A stretch of DNA of 64,000 bases, taken from the NCBI GenBank assembly GCA_017542345.1, contig JAFXXI010000005.1, forward strand, positions 1 to 64,000. The letters are read 5' to 3'. Source of the stretch: Bacteroidales bacterium (GTDB lineage: Bacteria; Bacteroidota; Bacteroidia; Bacteroidales; P3). The notes under the pieces are model-generated. The model searched no databases. It had not been told where the DNA came from and saw only the letters and a list, made by a program, of their open reading frames with translations. This document shows positions 9,586 through 18,253 of this stretch, piece by piece. The translations under genes were made by a program, and so were the position numbers. Every line of letters starts with the position of its first letter. Within the stretch, counting starts at the first letter, position 1.

Positions 9586-10656
9586 ATGCTGGATAAACTG
9601 GAAGCGATATATACACGCTACAAAGAGATTGAGCAACAGATGAACGACCCGCAGGTCACGGCGGACATGAAGCGCTATGTCAAACTGTCGAAAGACTACA
9701 AGGACCTGCAGCCGGTGGTGAAAGCCTACCACGAATACAAGGCGCTGCTCGACACCATCAGCGAGTGCAAAGAGCTGCTGGAGAGCGAGAAAGACCCCGA
9801 GCTGCGCGAGATGGCCAAGGAGGAACTCACCGCCGCCCAGGAGCGCCGCGAGCCCATGGAGAACGACATCCGCCTGCTGCTCATCCCCGCCGACCCCACC
9901 GACTCGAAGAACGCCGTGGTGGAGATTCGCGGCGGCACGGGCGGCGACGAAGCCTGCATCTTCGCCGGCGACCTCTTCCGCATGTACACCCGCTACTGCG
10001 AGAAGAAACGCTGGAAGGTGGAAGTCACCGACTTCAACGAAGGCACCTCGGGCGGCTACAAGGACATCACCTTCACCGTGACCGGCGAGGGCGTCTACGG
10101 ATTGCTGAAATACGAGAGCGGCGTGCACCGTGTGCAGCGCGTGCCCGCCACCGAGACACAGGGACGCATCCACACCTCGGCGGCCGGCGTGGTGGTGCTG
10201 CCCGAAGCCGAAGAGTTCGACGTGGAACTGAACATGAGCGATGTGCGCATCGACACCTTCTGCGCCAGCGGCCCCGGCGGCCAGTGCGTGAACACCACCT
10301 ACTCGGCTGTGCGACTGACACATATACCTACCGGTATCGTCGTCTCGATGCAGGATCAGAAAAGCCAGATCAAGAACAAGGAGAAAGCCATCGCCATCCT
10401 CCGCACCCGCCTCTACGAACGCGAGTACAACAAGTATATGGAGGAGCTCTCCAGCAAGCGCAAGACCATGGTGGCCACGGGCGACCGCAGCGAGAAGGTG
10501 CGCACCTACAACTATCCCCAGAGCCGCGTGACCGACCACCGCATTGGCTGGAGCATGCATAACCTTCCCGCCTTCATGGACGGCGACATCGAGGAGTGCA
10601 TCGAAGCCCTGCAGCTGGCCGAAAACGCCGAGAAGCTGAAGGCGTCGGTGGGTTGA
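9586..10656 (+). CDS. prfA: Peptide chain release factor 1
   Basis: A 356-residue protein of the usual RF1 length. The catalytic GGQ tripeptide is at residues 231-233 (context SGPGGQCVNTTYSAVRLTH), where it reaches the ribosomal peptidyl-transferase centre to hydrolyse peptidyl-tRNA at UAA and UAG codons. The N-terminal helical domain (MLDKLEAIYTRYKEIEQQMN) and the RF1 tail (SRVTDHRIGWSMHNLPAFMDGDI) are intact. It starts 29 bases after the T9SS gene and may share its transcript. A 12-bp perfect hairpin follows. Confidence 0.96.
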   Translation: MLDKLEAIYTRYKEIEQQMNDPQVTADMKRYVKLSKDYKDLQPVVKAYHEYKALLDTISECKELLESEKDPELREMAKEELTAAQERREPMENDIRLLLIPADPTDSKNAVVEIRGGTGGDEACIFAGDLFRMYTRYCEKKRWKVEVTDFNEGTSGGYKDITFTVTGEGVYGLLKYESGVHRVQRVPATETQGRIHTSAAGVVVLPEAEEFDVELNMSDVRIDTFCASGPGGQCVNTTYSAVRLTHIPTGIVVSMQDQKSQIKNKEKAIAILRTRLYEREYNKYMEELSSKRKTMVATGDRSEKVRTYNYPQSRVTDHRIGWSMHNLPAFMDGDIEECIEALQLAENAEKLKASVG

Positions 10657-10732
10657 GAAGCAAGCCGCCAATGCAGCCTTTCAAGGCTTCCGTCGGTTAA
10701 ACAATAATAAACATTTGACTATTGATAACTTT

Positions 10733-10760
10733 TCCGCCACACGGGGTGCCGTGTGGCGGA
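10733..10760 (+). terminator. Perfect 12-bp hairpin after prfA
   Basis: TCCGCCACACGG and CCGTGTGGCGGA are exact reverse complements around a GGTG loop. It follows prfA and is trailed by only a short T-rich stretch, so it may be a weak terminator. It also covers the region where the -33 box of the next promoter should be. Confidence 0.55.
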
Positions 10761-10767
10761 TTTGTCG

Positions 10768-10775
10768 TAATTTTG
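10768..10775 (+). promoter_or_regulatory. -7 promoter element for the 1500-residue protein gene
   Basis: TAATTTTG matches TAnnTTTG. No TTTG lies at the usual distance upstream; that place is taken by the right arm of the hairpin at 10733-10760. The implied transcription start supports the ATG at 10807 over the upstream TTG at 10780. Confidence 0.5.
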
Positions 10776-10806
10776 CACCTTGAATAATTACGCAAAAACA
10801 AGCACC

Positions 10807-13800
10807 ATGAAAAGACATATTGCCCTATTATGTGTATTGGCGTTGGCGGCCACGGCGCTGGCGCAGAAGCCGAAACAAGGCGTGGAGTTCAGCCAGGACG
10901 GACTGCCGGAGCAGCTGCTGGAATACCTGAACAAAGGAACGTCCGACAGCGGCAAACAGAAAGAAAACGCCAAGACGGTGAAGGCCTTCCAGGCGTCGTA
11001 CAGCGCCATGGACGACGCGATGCAGAAACGGGTGGCCAACCTCTACAGCTACGCCGCCAAGGTGAAGATGAAAGGGACACCCGAGATGAGCGACATGACT
11101 CAGGTGCTGACGGCCTACGCCACCGCCCCGGGCGGCGGACAGAACCTGGAGGGCTGGGTGTCGGTGATGGAACACTTCAAGAAGAACGCCTCCAAGCCCA
11201 AAGCGGTGATGGAGTGGGTTGAGTTCAGCGGGCGCATGCTCAAAGAACGGGTGCTCTACCAGAGCAACTCGTCGAGGTGGAGCTTCGACGTGCAGACGCC
11301 CTTCCGCATCACCATGACCGACGGGAAGGCGCTGGTGTGGATTGACTCTCCCGCCGACCTGACCTACGCCACCTCGTCGCAAAGCAACAAGATTCATGGC
11401 ACGACGGGCTGCTACAGCTACAAAGACGGCCGCTGGAACGGCGACGGCGGACGCATCGACTGGGCACGCACCGGCCTGGGCGCCGAAGCATGCTATGCCG
11501 AACTCGGCCGATACAGCGCCGCCACGAAGAACGCCAAATTCACCGCCGACAGCGTGCAGTTCGTCAACACACACTACTTCAGCGAAGCCATCGCAGGTCG
11601 CGTGGAAGACAACCTGGGCGGCGGAAACACCTTCCCGCAGTTCCACAGCTACAAGCGCGACTTCGTCATCAAGAACATCATGCCCGAGGTGGATTACAGC
11701 GGTAGCTTCATGATGCACGGCGCCAAATTCATCACCGCCTCGACCAAACACCCAGCCAGCCTCATCTTCAACCGCGACGGCAAACGGCAACTGTCGGTGA
11801 CCTCGTTCAAGTTCAGCATCCTCCCCGACCGCCTGGTCAGCGAGAACGCCACCGTGGCACTCTATGTGGGCGACGAAGACTCGATCAGCAACACCGGCAT
11901 CACGGTGCGCTACACGCCGGCCGACCGCAAGGTGTCGCTCATCAACAACCCCAAGCGCAACTTCTACAGCCCCTTCACCGACAGCTACCACGAGCTCGAC
12001 ATCTACAGCGAGGTCATCCTCTGCAACCTGGCCACCGGTCAGGTCGACTTCTCGTCGCTCAGTGCCGCCGGCGCCACCAGCCAGACACTCTTCGAGAGCA
12101 CCAACTGCTACACCTACCGCACCTACCGCGAGCTGCAGGGCATCGACGAGGAAAGCCCCGTGAAACGGGTGTACGACTATGTGGGCGACGGCAACTACAC
12201 CTTCAAGGCCAAGGACTTCTCGGAATACATCGGGCTCGACATCAACCAGACGCTCCTGATGGTGCACAACCTTGCCCGCCACGGACTTGTGTCCTACGAC
12301 GAGCTGACCGGACAGGTGACCATGAAAGAGAAACTCGAAGACTACATGAAGGCCTTTACGCGCTCGAAAGGCTTCGACTATGACGCGCTGGCGCTTGAGT
12401 CGGAAACCCGCGGCAACAACGCACGCATGAACCTCGACGACAGCCGGCTCGAGATGCAGGGCGTGAAGCAGTTCGTGGTCAGCGACAGCCAGCGTGTGGT
12501 GGTCTATCCGCGTGGCGGACACATCACCGTGGGACGCAACCGCAGCATCAGCTTCGACGGCCGCATCGACGTGGGCCGCTTCGTGATGTTTGTCACCGGC
12601 GCCGACTTCAACTACGAGCGCTTCGGCTTCGACCTGCCGCACGTCGACTCGCTCTTCTTCTTCGTGCCCAAATTCGACAACCCCGACACCGACTGCCTGG
12701 TGCGCACACCCCTCTACAACCTCGTGGGCACGCTGCAGGTCGACAAGCCCGACAACCACTGCGGCCTGACCAAGAACAAAGAGTATCCCATCTTCAACAG
12801 CCTTGAGAACAGCTTCGTCTACTACGACAAGAAAGACATCTGCGCGGGACGCTACGACAAGCAGCGCTTCTACTACACCCTGCACCCCTTCACCCTCAAC
12901 AGCTTGGTCGACTTCGTGACCGACAGCCTTCAGTTCAACGGGGCGCTCACCTCGGGCGGCATCTTCCCCGACATCACCTATCCCCTCTCCGTGCAGCGCG
13001 ACTACTACCTCGGCTTCCGCCTCGAGACCCCCGACGGCGGCTATCCCGCCTATGGCGGCAAGGGCACCTATAGCCAGCGCATAGCGCTCGACCACAACGG
13101 CCTGCAAGGCGCCGGCAAACTCGACTACCTCACCTCCATCACCCGCTCCAAGAACTTCCTCTTCCTGCTCGACTCGATGGTGGCCACCACCGACACCTTC
13201 AGCGTGCGCGAGGAACAGGGCTATCCCGACATCCAGGGCGGCCGCCTCTACCAGCATTGGCTCCCCTATGCCGACTCGATGGCTGTGGCCACCCTCGACA
13301 AAGGACGCCCCTTCCGCATGTATCGCGGCGACGCCACCTTCCGCGGTCGCATTGACCTCATGGCGCGCGGCACTGTGGCCGACGGCACCGCCACCGTCAA
13401 AGAGGGTACCCTCGTGAGCGAACGCTTCGACCTGCAGGCACGCGAGATGAACGCCGAGGTGAGCGACTTCACCCTCCGCAGCATCAAACACAACAACATA
13501 GCCTTCACCGCCAAGCACGTGCGCTCACATGTCGACTACGACCGCCGCCATGCCGACCTCACCATCGTCGAAGGCCCCACCCGCACCGAGCTGCCCATCG
13601 TCAAAGAGGCCGCCTATGCCGACCTCTTCTCCTGGGAGATGGACAAGAAGACACTCGACATCTTCAACAGCACCCGCAGCACCACCGAAGGCATGGACGC
13701 TATGGACATCCGCATGCGCCTCCAGAAGCGGGGCGACCTGCCGGGCGTCCGCTTCGTCAGCACCGACGAGAAACAGGAGGGGCTCACCTACAACGCGCTG

Positions 13801-15309
13801 CGCAGCACCTTCTACTACGAGCAGGGCGAGCTGAGTTCGCACGAGGTCTTCCTCCTGACCGTCGCCGACGCCGCCATCGCCCCCGCCGCCGACACGCTCC
13901 ACATCGAGCGGGGCGGCAAGATGCGCCTGCTCACCAACGCCACCCTCGTCTTCAACCGCGACAGCGCCTGGCACCAGGTGGTCGGCGCCGACCTGCTGGT
14001 GGCGTCCGCCAACCGCTACACCGGCAAAGGCTATATCGACTACCGCAACGACACCCGCAAACCCCAGCGGCTCTACCTCAACGACATCAGCGTCGACGGA
14101 CGCGGTGTCTCCGTCGCCAAGGGCAATGTCAGTGACAGCGCCTCCTTCACCCTCAGCTCCGCCTTCGGCTTCGCCGGCAAGGTGCGCTACGAAGGCAACC
14201 AGCGCTGGCCCTGGTTCGAGGGCGGCGTGCGGCTGCTGCAGCCCTGCATCCCCAAAGAGCAGCTGGGCCTGCTGGCCTACGCCGGCTACACCGACCCCGA
14301 CCACATCCACGTCGCCGTGCCCGAGCAACCCACCGACTGGAAGGGACGCCGCATCGCCGCCTCCATCCTCATCGACAAGAACACCATGCGGCCCATCCCG
14401 GCCTTCCTCACCGGTGCCAAGGTGGCGGGCAACGAGCTCATCGCCGCCCACGGCATCCTCACCTACCTCGGCGACCGCAAACAGTACATGATCGGCTCCG
14501 AGCGCAAAGTCTCCAACCCCGACGCCGTCGTGGAGCCCTACCTGTCCATGAGCACCACCGACTGTCAGGTCGAAGGCGAAGGCCCCGTCGACCTCACCCT
14601 CAAGCGCACACAGGCCTCCTTCTATGCCTACGGCACTGCCGTCTGCGGCATGCAGAGCACCGTCGACGACCACCTAACCACCGTCTTCGGCGTCACCTTC
14701 CCCATCGCCAAGCAGGTCTCCGACGCCCTCGTCGCCGCCCTCAAAGACGACCTGCGCCTGCAAGCCGTCGCCGGCACCACCAACGCCGAGATGCGCCACG
14801 CCATGATGCACCACCTCGGCGCCGACAAAGGCGCCGCCGCCTACGCCCTCTACAGCTCCACCGGCAAGATGGCACATGTGCCCGAAGAGATGCGCAGCAT
14901 GCTGCTCTTCGACAACATCCGCTGGCAGCACGCCCCCAAGGTGGGACTCTACTACGACGGCAAAGTGGGCATCGTAGCCTCGGGCGACAAACCCATCGGC
15001 CTGCAGGTCAAGCTCAAAGCGCAGATAGCCAAATATGGCAGCGCCCAGCAGATCACCCTCTACATCGAGGCCGCCAAAGACCACTGGTACTTCTTCAAAT
15101 ACGACCTCGGCGGACAGGAACTCACCATCTACAGCTCGTCGGGTGCCTGGCTCGACCTCGTCAAAGCCATCCCCCTCGAAGAGCGCAAGATACAGAAAGA
15201 AGGCCTCGGCACCTTCCGATACTTCGTGGGCAACAACAGCAGCGAAGTCGCCAACTGGCTCACCTGGTTCTCCAAGAACGTCTACAGCGAAGAGGAAGAA
15301 GGTTTTTAA
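10807..15309 (+). CDS. Giant secreted protein of unknown function (1500 residues)
   Basis: The chosen ATG gives a clean signal peptide (MKRHIALLCVLALAATALAQ). The rest is a long soluble protein. Residues about 30-300 are mixed; the central part (about 530-1150) has many short beta strands with alternating polar and hydrophobic residues and repeated phrases such as FRGRIDLMARGTVADGTATV and SERFDLQAREMNAEVSDF, which resemble the stacked beta folds of envelope proteins such as LptD/AsmA-like proteins. There is no T9SS sorting domain, lipobox or terminal Phe barrel strand. I do not recognise the family. A periplasmic or outer-surface location is inferred from the signal peptide only. Confidence 0.75.
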   Translation: MKRHIALLCVLALAATALAQKPKQGVEFSQDGLPEQLLEYLNKGTSDSGKQKENAKTVKAFQASYSAMDDAMQKRVANLYSYAAKVKMKGTPEMSDMTQVLTAYATAPGGGQNLEGWVSVMEHFKKNASKPKAVMEWVEFSGRMLKERVLYQSNSSRWSFDVQTPFRITMTDGKALVWIDSPADLTYATSSQSNKIHGTTGCYSYKDGRWNGDGGRIDWARTGLGAEACYAELGRYSAATKNAKFTADSVQFVNTHYFSEAIAGRVEDNLGGGNTFPQFHSYKRDFVIKNIMPEVDYSGSFMMHGAKFITASTKHPASLIFNRDGKRQLSVTSFKFSILPDRLVSENATVALYVGDEDSISNTGITVRYTPADRKVSLINNPKRNFYSPFTDSYHELDIYSEVILCNLATGQVDFSSLSAAGATSQTLFESTNCYTYRTYRELQGIDEESPVKRVYDYVGDGNYTFKAKDFSEYIGLDINQTLLMVHNLARHGLVSYDELTGQVTMKEKLEDYMKAFTRSKGFDYDALALESETRGNNARMNLDDSRLEMQGVKQFVVSDSQRVVVYPRGGHITVGRNRSISFDGRIDVGRFVMFVTGADFNYERFGFDLPHVDSLFFFVPKFDNPDTDCLVRTPLYNLVGTLQVDKPDNHCGLTKNKEYPIFNSLENSFVYYDKKDICAGRYDKQRFYYTLHPFTLNSLVDFVTDSLQFNGALTSGGIFPDITYPLSVQRDYYLGFRLETPDGGYPAYGGKGTYSQRIALDHNGLQGAGKLDYLTSITRSKNFLFLLDSMVATTDTFSVREEQGYPDIQGGRLYQHWLPYADSMAVATLDKGRPFRMYRGDATFRGRIDLMARGTVADGTATVKEGTLVSERFDLQAREMNAEVSDFTLRSIKHNNIAFTAKHVRSHVDYDRRHADLTIVEGPTRTELPIVKEAAYADLFSWEMDKKTLDIFNSTRSTTEGMDAMDIRMRLQKRGDLPGVRFVSTDEKQEGLTYNALRSTFYYEQGELSSHEVFLLTVADAAIAPAADTLHIERGGKMRLLTNATLVFNRDSAWHQVVGADLLVASANRYTGKGYIDYRNDTRKPQRLYLNDISVDGRGVSVAKGNVSDSASFTLSSAFGFAGKVRYEGNQRWPWFEGGVRLLQPCIPKEQLGLLAYAGYTDPDHIHVAVPEQPTDWKGRRIAASILIDKNTMRPIPAFLTGAKVAGNELIAAHGILTYLGDRKQYMIGSERKVSNPDAVVEPYLSMSTTDCQVEGEGPVDLTLKRTQASFYAYGTAVCGMQSTVDDHLTTVFGVTFPIAKQVSDALVAALKDDLRLQAVAGTTNAEMRHAMMHHLGADKGAAAYALYSSTGKMAHVPEEMRSMLLFDNIRWQHAPKVGLYYDGKVGIVASGDKPIGLQVKLKAQIAKYGSAQQITLYIEAAKDHWYFFKYDLGGQELTIYSSSGAWLDLVKAIPLEERKIQKEGLGTFRYFVGNNSSEVANWLTWFSKNVYSEEEEGF

Positions 15310-15334
15310 AAACCGCAACCCACTGACCCTCAGC

Positions 15335-15362
15335 CGGCACCGCCCATCCGTGGGCGGTGCCG
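15335..15362 (+). terminator. Hairpin after the 1500-residue protein gene
   Basis: CGGCACCGCCCA pairs perfectly with TGGGCGGTGCCG around a TCCG loop, 25 bases after the stop codon. The following bases are not a strong T-run, so it may stabilise or terminate the transcript. Confidence 0.55.
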
Positions 15363-15524
15363 CTGTCTTTGGGGCAACCTTGTGGCCGAAAAATGTCGGA
15401 AAGGCGGCGGACGGGGGATGCGCCGGGGGGATGCCGCCGGGCGGCAAGGTAAAAAAATCACACACTGAACGGGTTGATAATCAAACGAAATGAGGACACC
15501 GACGCGGCGCGTCGGAAAATAAAT

Positions 15525-15555
15525 TTTGCCAGAAAGAAAAATAGTTGTACTTTTG
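15525..15555 (+). promoter_or_regulatory. Promoter for the tRNA-Leu pair
   Basis: TTTG at 15525-15528 and TACTTTTG at 15548-15555 are separated by 19 bases, fitting the Bacteroidota promoter consensus. It lies 45 bases before the first tRNA. The 15310-15524 stretch holds only the hairpin above. Confidence 0.7.
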
Positions 15556-15600
15556 CACCCGCTTTCGAGAGACGAAAGCTGCTTTTTAGACGAAGCAAAA

Positions 15601-15684
15601 GCCCAGGTGGTGGAATTGGTAGACACGCTACTTTGAGGGGGTAGTGCCGATTAAGGCGTGCAAGTTCAAGTCTTGTCCTGGGCA
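15601..15684 (+). tRNA. tRNA-Leu(GAG)
   Basis: The acceptor arms GCCCAGG and CCTGGGC pair, the D-arm reads TGGTGGAATTGGTAGACAC and the T-loop contains GTTCAAGTC. The anticodon stem CTACT/GGTAG encloses TTGAGGG, giving anticodon GAG. The long variable arm is of the Leu class. CCA is not encoded: the discriminator A is followed by CCC. Confidence 0.93.
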
Positions 15685-15707
15685 CCCTGGAACGGAAAAA
15701 AGCAGAT

Positions 15708-15792
15708 GCCCGGATGGCGGAATTGGTAGACGCGCACGTTTCAGGTGCGTGTATCGAAAGATGTGCAGGTTCAAGTCCTGTTCCGGGCACCA
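15708..15792 (+). tRNA. tRNA-Leu(CAG)
   Basis: The acceptor arms GCCCGGA and TCCGGGC pair. The anticodon stem CACGT/GCGTG encloses TTCAGGT, giving anticodon CAG. A long variable arm marks it as class II. The 3' CCA is encoded (15790-15792), unlike the neighbouring tRNA-Leu. It is 23 bases downstream of the first tRNA and probably on the same transcript. Confidence 0.93.
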
Positions 15793-15826
15793 AAAGAGAA
15801 GACTATAACGGTCTTCTCTTTTTTTA
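15792..15826 (+). terminator. Terminator of the tRNA-Leu pair
   Basis: AAAAGAGAAGAC pairs with GTCTTCTCTTTT around a 7-base loop and runs into a T-tract. It begins at the final A of the tRNA CCA end. Confidence 0.8.
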
Positions 15827-15898
15827 TGCCCTCCACAGGACTACGTCCCGTTAGCTCACTTGTTTTATTTGATAACAAGGTGTTCGCTGGCCTTCGGC

Positions 15899-15942
15899 TC
15901 CGGGCACCAAAAGAGAAGACCGAAACGGTCTTCTCTTTTTTT
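15899..15942 (+). repeat. Duplicate of the tRNA-Leu 3' end and its terminator
   Basis: The 22 bases at 15899-15920 are identical to 15782-15803, which are the last acceptor bases, CCA and first terminator arm of tRNA-Leu(CAG). A second hairpin (AAAAGAGAAGACCG / CGGTCTTCTCTTTT, loop AAA) and T-run follow. The rest of a tRNA is not present upstream of this copy. It could be a tandem-duplication relic or an attachment-site scar. Confidence 0.65.
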
Positions 15943-16170
15943 TGTACCCTCCCGGCACTTTCGTTGGACTAATGTTCTACCTGTTATAACGGTATAGCAG
16001 AAAATAGCACCTGTCACCCTGCAATCATCTCTACCTCTTCTCTACCTCATCTCTACCCCATCTCTACCTTTGCTCTACCAAAAATGTAGAGCAAAGGTAG
16101 ACAAAATGTAAAGAAAAACCATCGAAATATCCGGCCAAGGTTCTCGCTCTGCCTGAGGGGTGCCCTCTGT
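15943..16170. other. Gene-free stretch with short tandem array and inverted repeat
   Basis: Between the second tRNA-type terminator and the 3' end of the SGNH hydrolase gene there is no credible gene. At 16026-16079 there are five units of about 11 bases with the core TCTCTACC or GCTCTACC. The last unit forms the left arm of a perfect inverted repeat (16064-16100). The rest is AT-rich with no promoter match. Confidence 0.6.
16064..16100. repeat. Perfect 15-bp inverted repeat at the end of a TCTCTACC array
   Basis: CTACCTTTGCTCTAC (16064-16078) and GTAGAGCAAAGGTAG (16086-16100) are exact reverse complements around a 7-base A-rich loop. The left arm continues the TCTCTACC units that start at 16026. 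It is not followed by a T-run and so is not a classical terminator. Confidence 0.75.
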
Positions 16171-17415
16171 TTACTCTACTATCAACGGTTTCCGGAGGGG
16201 GCCGGAGGGGGTGTCGGCCTGGAGGAGGTAGAAGCCGACGGGGAAGGGGCTGACGTCAATGGTGATTTTGGAACTGTGATTTTTGAATTCGGCTATCTTG
16301 CGGCCGGCGGCATCGGTCAAGGTCAATGTGGAGGGCTGGTCGGTCTCGACGGTCACCGTCGCGCTGGCGGGGTTGGGATAGAGCCGCAGGCGGCCCGCCG
16401 GCGTGGCAGCGACGAGGCCCGTGGTGCCGAAGACGACGGTGTGGCTGACGCTGTCGGCCATGCAGTGGCGGCCGGCGACGAGCAGCAGGCGGTAGCTGCC
16501 GCTGTCGGCATAGGTGTGACTGAAGAGGGTGTCGGGGTTGAGGAGGCTCTGGCCGTCGCCGAAGGACCAATGGCGGCGGTCGGCATGGAGGGAGCGGTCG
16601 GCGAGGTGGAGGGTGAGTCCTTCGGTGTGCCACGCCATGAGGGCCTGCGGAAGCGGCCGCTGCCAGCGGGGCAGGTCGAGGAAGACGACCTGACGCACGG
16701 CTTCGCGGATGGTTTGCGCCGTCTCGAAGGCGAGGCCGCCCCTATAGGAGATAGCGGCAGGGTTGCGGTGGAAGACCATGACGTAGAAGGCACAGGCGGC
16801 GGCATAGGTGCCCGCCGCAGAGGGGTGGCTGCCGTCGCTGTCGTAGAGGTTGATGTCGGGGTGGTGGTCGTGCAGATAGCGCCAGACGCGTCCCACGGGG
16901 CAGAGCGAGGCGTCGTTGGCTTCGGCCATATAGGTGTAGCGCTCACAGAGCATGCTGTCCATGCCTTCGTAGGTGGCCAGCACGGGGAAGTAGCGCGCGT
17001 TCTGCGCGTCGCCGTCGCGACGGCCCCAGGTCATGTAGAACATAGGCTCGGCGCAGGGGTTGCAGGCGTAGACGGAGTCGACGAGGCGGGCGGCGAAGGG
17101 GAGACATTCGGCTTCGACCTGGTTCTGCGGGAAGGAGGGCAGCTGGCTCTGCTCCTGCAGCACCACGACATCCCAGCCTCCCTGGCGGATGGCGGTCATG
17201 GCGTCGCCGGTGCAGTGCTGGCTGAAGGTGCATCCGCCGGGGGTGACGGAGGAGCATTCGGCCTCGTCGCCCATGTCGGCGGCGATGGCGCGGAAGGTGC
17301 CGGGGAGGTCGTTGACGGCGGTGTAGCTGTTGCCGACGAATAGGACGCGCTTGCTCTGCGCGGCCAGCGGGACGGCGAGGGACAGCAGGAGGAGGGCGGT
17401 GAGGACTTTCTTCAT
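16171..17415 (-). CDS. Secreted SGNH/GDSL hydrolase with PKD-like and T9SS type A sorting domain
   Basis: A 414-residue protein. The signal peptide (VLTALLLLSLAVPLAAQ) is followed by an SGNH fold: block I FVGNSYT with nucleophile Ser30, and the late block DSDGSHPSAAGTY with Asp194 and His197. Residues about 275-340 form a PKD-like domain (HWSFGDGQSLLNPDTLFSHTY). The last 80 residues (LRLYPNPASATVTVE, then GFYLLQA) are a T9SS type A sorting domain, so it should be exported to the cell surface. Esterase or deacetylase activity on a glycan or lipid is inferred from the fold. It follows aroE by 12 bases in the same direction. Confidence 0.85.
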   Translation of the reverse strand: MKKVLTALLLLSLAVPLAAQSKRVLFVGNSYTAVNDLPGTFRAIAADMGDEAECSSVTPGGCTFSQHCTGDAMTAIRQGGWDVVVLQEQSQLPSFPQNQVEAECLPFAARLVDSVYACNPCAEPMFYMTWGRRDGDAQNARYFPVLATYEGMDSMLCERYTYMAEANDASLCPVGRVWRYLHDHHPDINLYDSDGSHPSAAGTYAAACAFYVMVFHRNPAAISYRGGLAFETAQTIREAVRQVVFLDLPRWQRPLPQALMAWHTEGLTLHLADRSLHADRRHWSFGDGQSLLNPDTLFSHTYADSGSYRLLLVAGRHCMADSVSHTVVFGTTGLVAATPAGRLRLYPNPASATVTVETDQPSTLTLTDAAGRKIAEFKNHSSKITIDVSPFPVGFYLLQADTPSGPLRKPLIVE

Positions 17416-17427
17416 AGTGCAATGGAT

Positions 17428-18183
17428 TTAATCGACTTGTTGGAAATGACGCCAGCTGAGCTCCGCTTGGCGATGGAGCATAGCGAGGCCGTCGACAGCG
17501 GGGACCCCTGCGGCGGAAGCCTGTCGCATGAGCAGCGTGGGCGAGGGGTTGTAGACAAGGTCGTAGACGAAGTCGGCGGAGGCGAGCACATCAGGTTGCG
17601 GCCAGGGAGAGCTTTCAACATCGGGGAACATGCCCACGGGGGTGGCGTTGACGAGGACGGTGGCCGTGCGGGAGGTGAGCAGCGAGGCTGCTTCGGCATA
17701 GCCGACGGCATCGGCGTGGCGCTCGGGGGTGCGGCTCACCAGGCGGAAACCCATGCCCATCACGCCAAAGGCGTGCGCCACGGCGCGGGCGGCACCCCCG
17801 GTGCCGAGGACGAGCGCGGAGGTTTTGCCGAGGTCGACGGAGGGCGGAAGGGCCGCGAGGAAGGTCTCGCGGAAGGCCCGGCTGTCGGTGTTGTGCCCCA
17901 CGAGGCGGCCCTGCTCGAGGGTGACGCAATTGACGGCGCCTACGGCGGCGGCCTCGTCGTCGAGACGGTCGAGGTGGGCGATTACCTCCATCTTATAGGG
18001 CACGGTGACGTTGAAGCCGCGGATGTCGTTGTCGGAGGCCCACCGGCGGAGGCCGTCGAGCAAAGGCATCGCGGCCAGGCGGTAGCTGTAGCCCTCGAGG
18101 CCGAGACGCGCAAAGAGCGCCTCGAACCAGCGCTGCGAGAACGAGTGGGAGAGTCGGCGGCCTATGAGGGCAAAGTTTTTCAT
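17428..18183 (-). CDS. aroE: Shikimate dehydrogenase
   Basis: A 251-residue protein of normal AroE length. The substrate site GRRLSHSFSQRWF at residues 8-20, the catalytic lysine in FNVTVPYKMEVI and the NADP-binding loop LVLGTGGAARAVAHA are all present, as is DLVYNPSPTLLM near the C-terminus. It reduces 3-dehydroshikimate to shikimate in aromatic amino acid synthesis. It is divergent from the EEP-nth operon, and the SGNH hydrolase gene follows it, probably on one transcript. Confidence 0.95.
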   Translation of the reverse strand: MKNFALIGRRLSHSFSQRWFEALFARLGLEGYSYRLAAMPLLDGLRRWASDNDIRGFNVTVPYKMEVIAHLDRLDDEAAAVGAVNCVTLEQGRLVGHNTDSRAFRETFLAALPPSVDLGKTSALVLGTGGAARAVAHAFGVMGMGFRLVSRTPERHADAVGYAEAASLLTSRTATVLVNATPVGMFPDVESSPWPQPDVLASADFVYDLVYNPSPTLLMRQASAAGVPAVDGLAMLHRQAELSWRHFQQVD

Positions 18184-18194
18184 GATTCAGGGTG

Positions 18195-18202
18195 CAAAAA
18201 TA
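18195..18202 (-). promoter_or_regulatory. -7 element for aroE
   Basis: The minus strand reads TATTTTTG, 12 bases upstream of the aroE start. It fits TAnnTTTG but has no TTTG at the -33 distance. The short leader makes this tentative. Confidence 0.4.
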
Positions 18203-18208
18203 CATAAT

Positions 18209-18240
18209 TTTGGCCAATTGTAAAAAAAACATTATCTTTG
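18209..18240 (+). promoter_or_regulatory. Promoter of the EEP-nth-BatA-ABC operon
   Basis: TTTG (18209-18212), 20 bases, then TATCTTTG (18233-18240): a full match to the Bacteroidota consensus, 13 bases before the first start codon. Confidence 0.75.
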
Positions 18241-18253
18241 CACAACAATCAGG

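Noticed and set aside
10828..13518. A long open frame on the minus strand (896 codons) opposite the giant secreted protein
   Set aside because: It is rich in Val, Ala, Gly and His with no family motif and lies wholly antisense to a gene with a clear signal peptide; GC-rich codon use creates such shadows.
15826..15898. Possible third tRNA gene before the duplicated 3' end
   Set aside because: Pieces such as GTTAGCTCA look like a D-arm, but acceptor pairing and a usable anticodon arm cannot be formed.
16171..16215. A further copy of the GC-rich hairpin repeat at GGAGGGGGCCGGAGGGGG
   Set aside because: It is inside the coding end of the T9SS domain, lacks the second arm and the spacer, and so is compositional.
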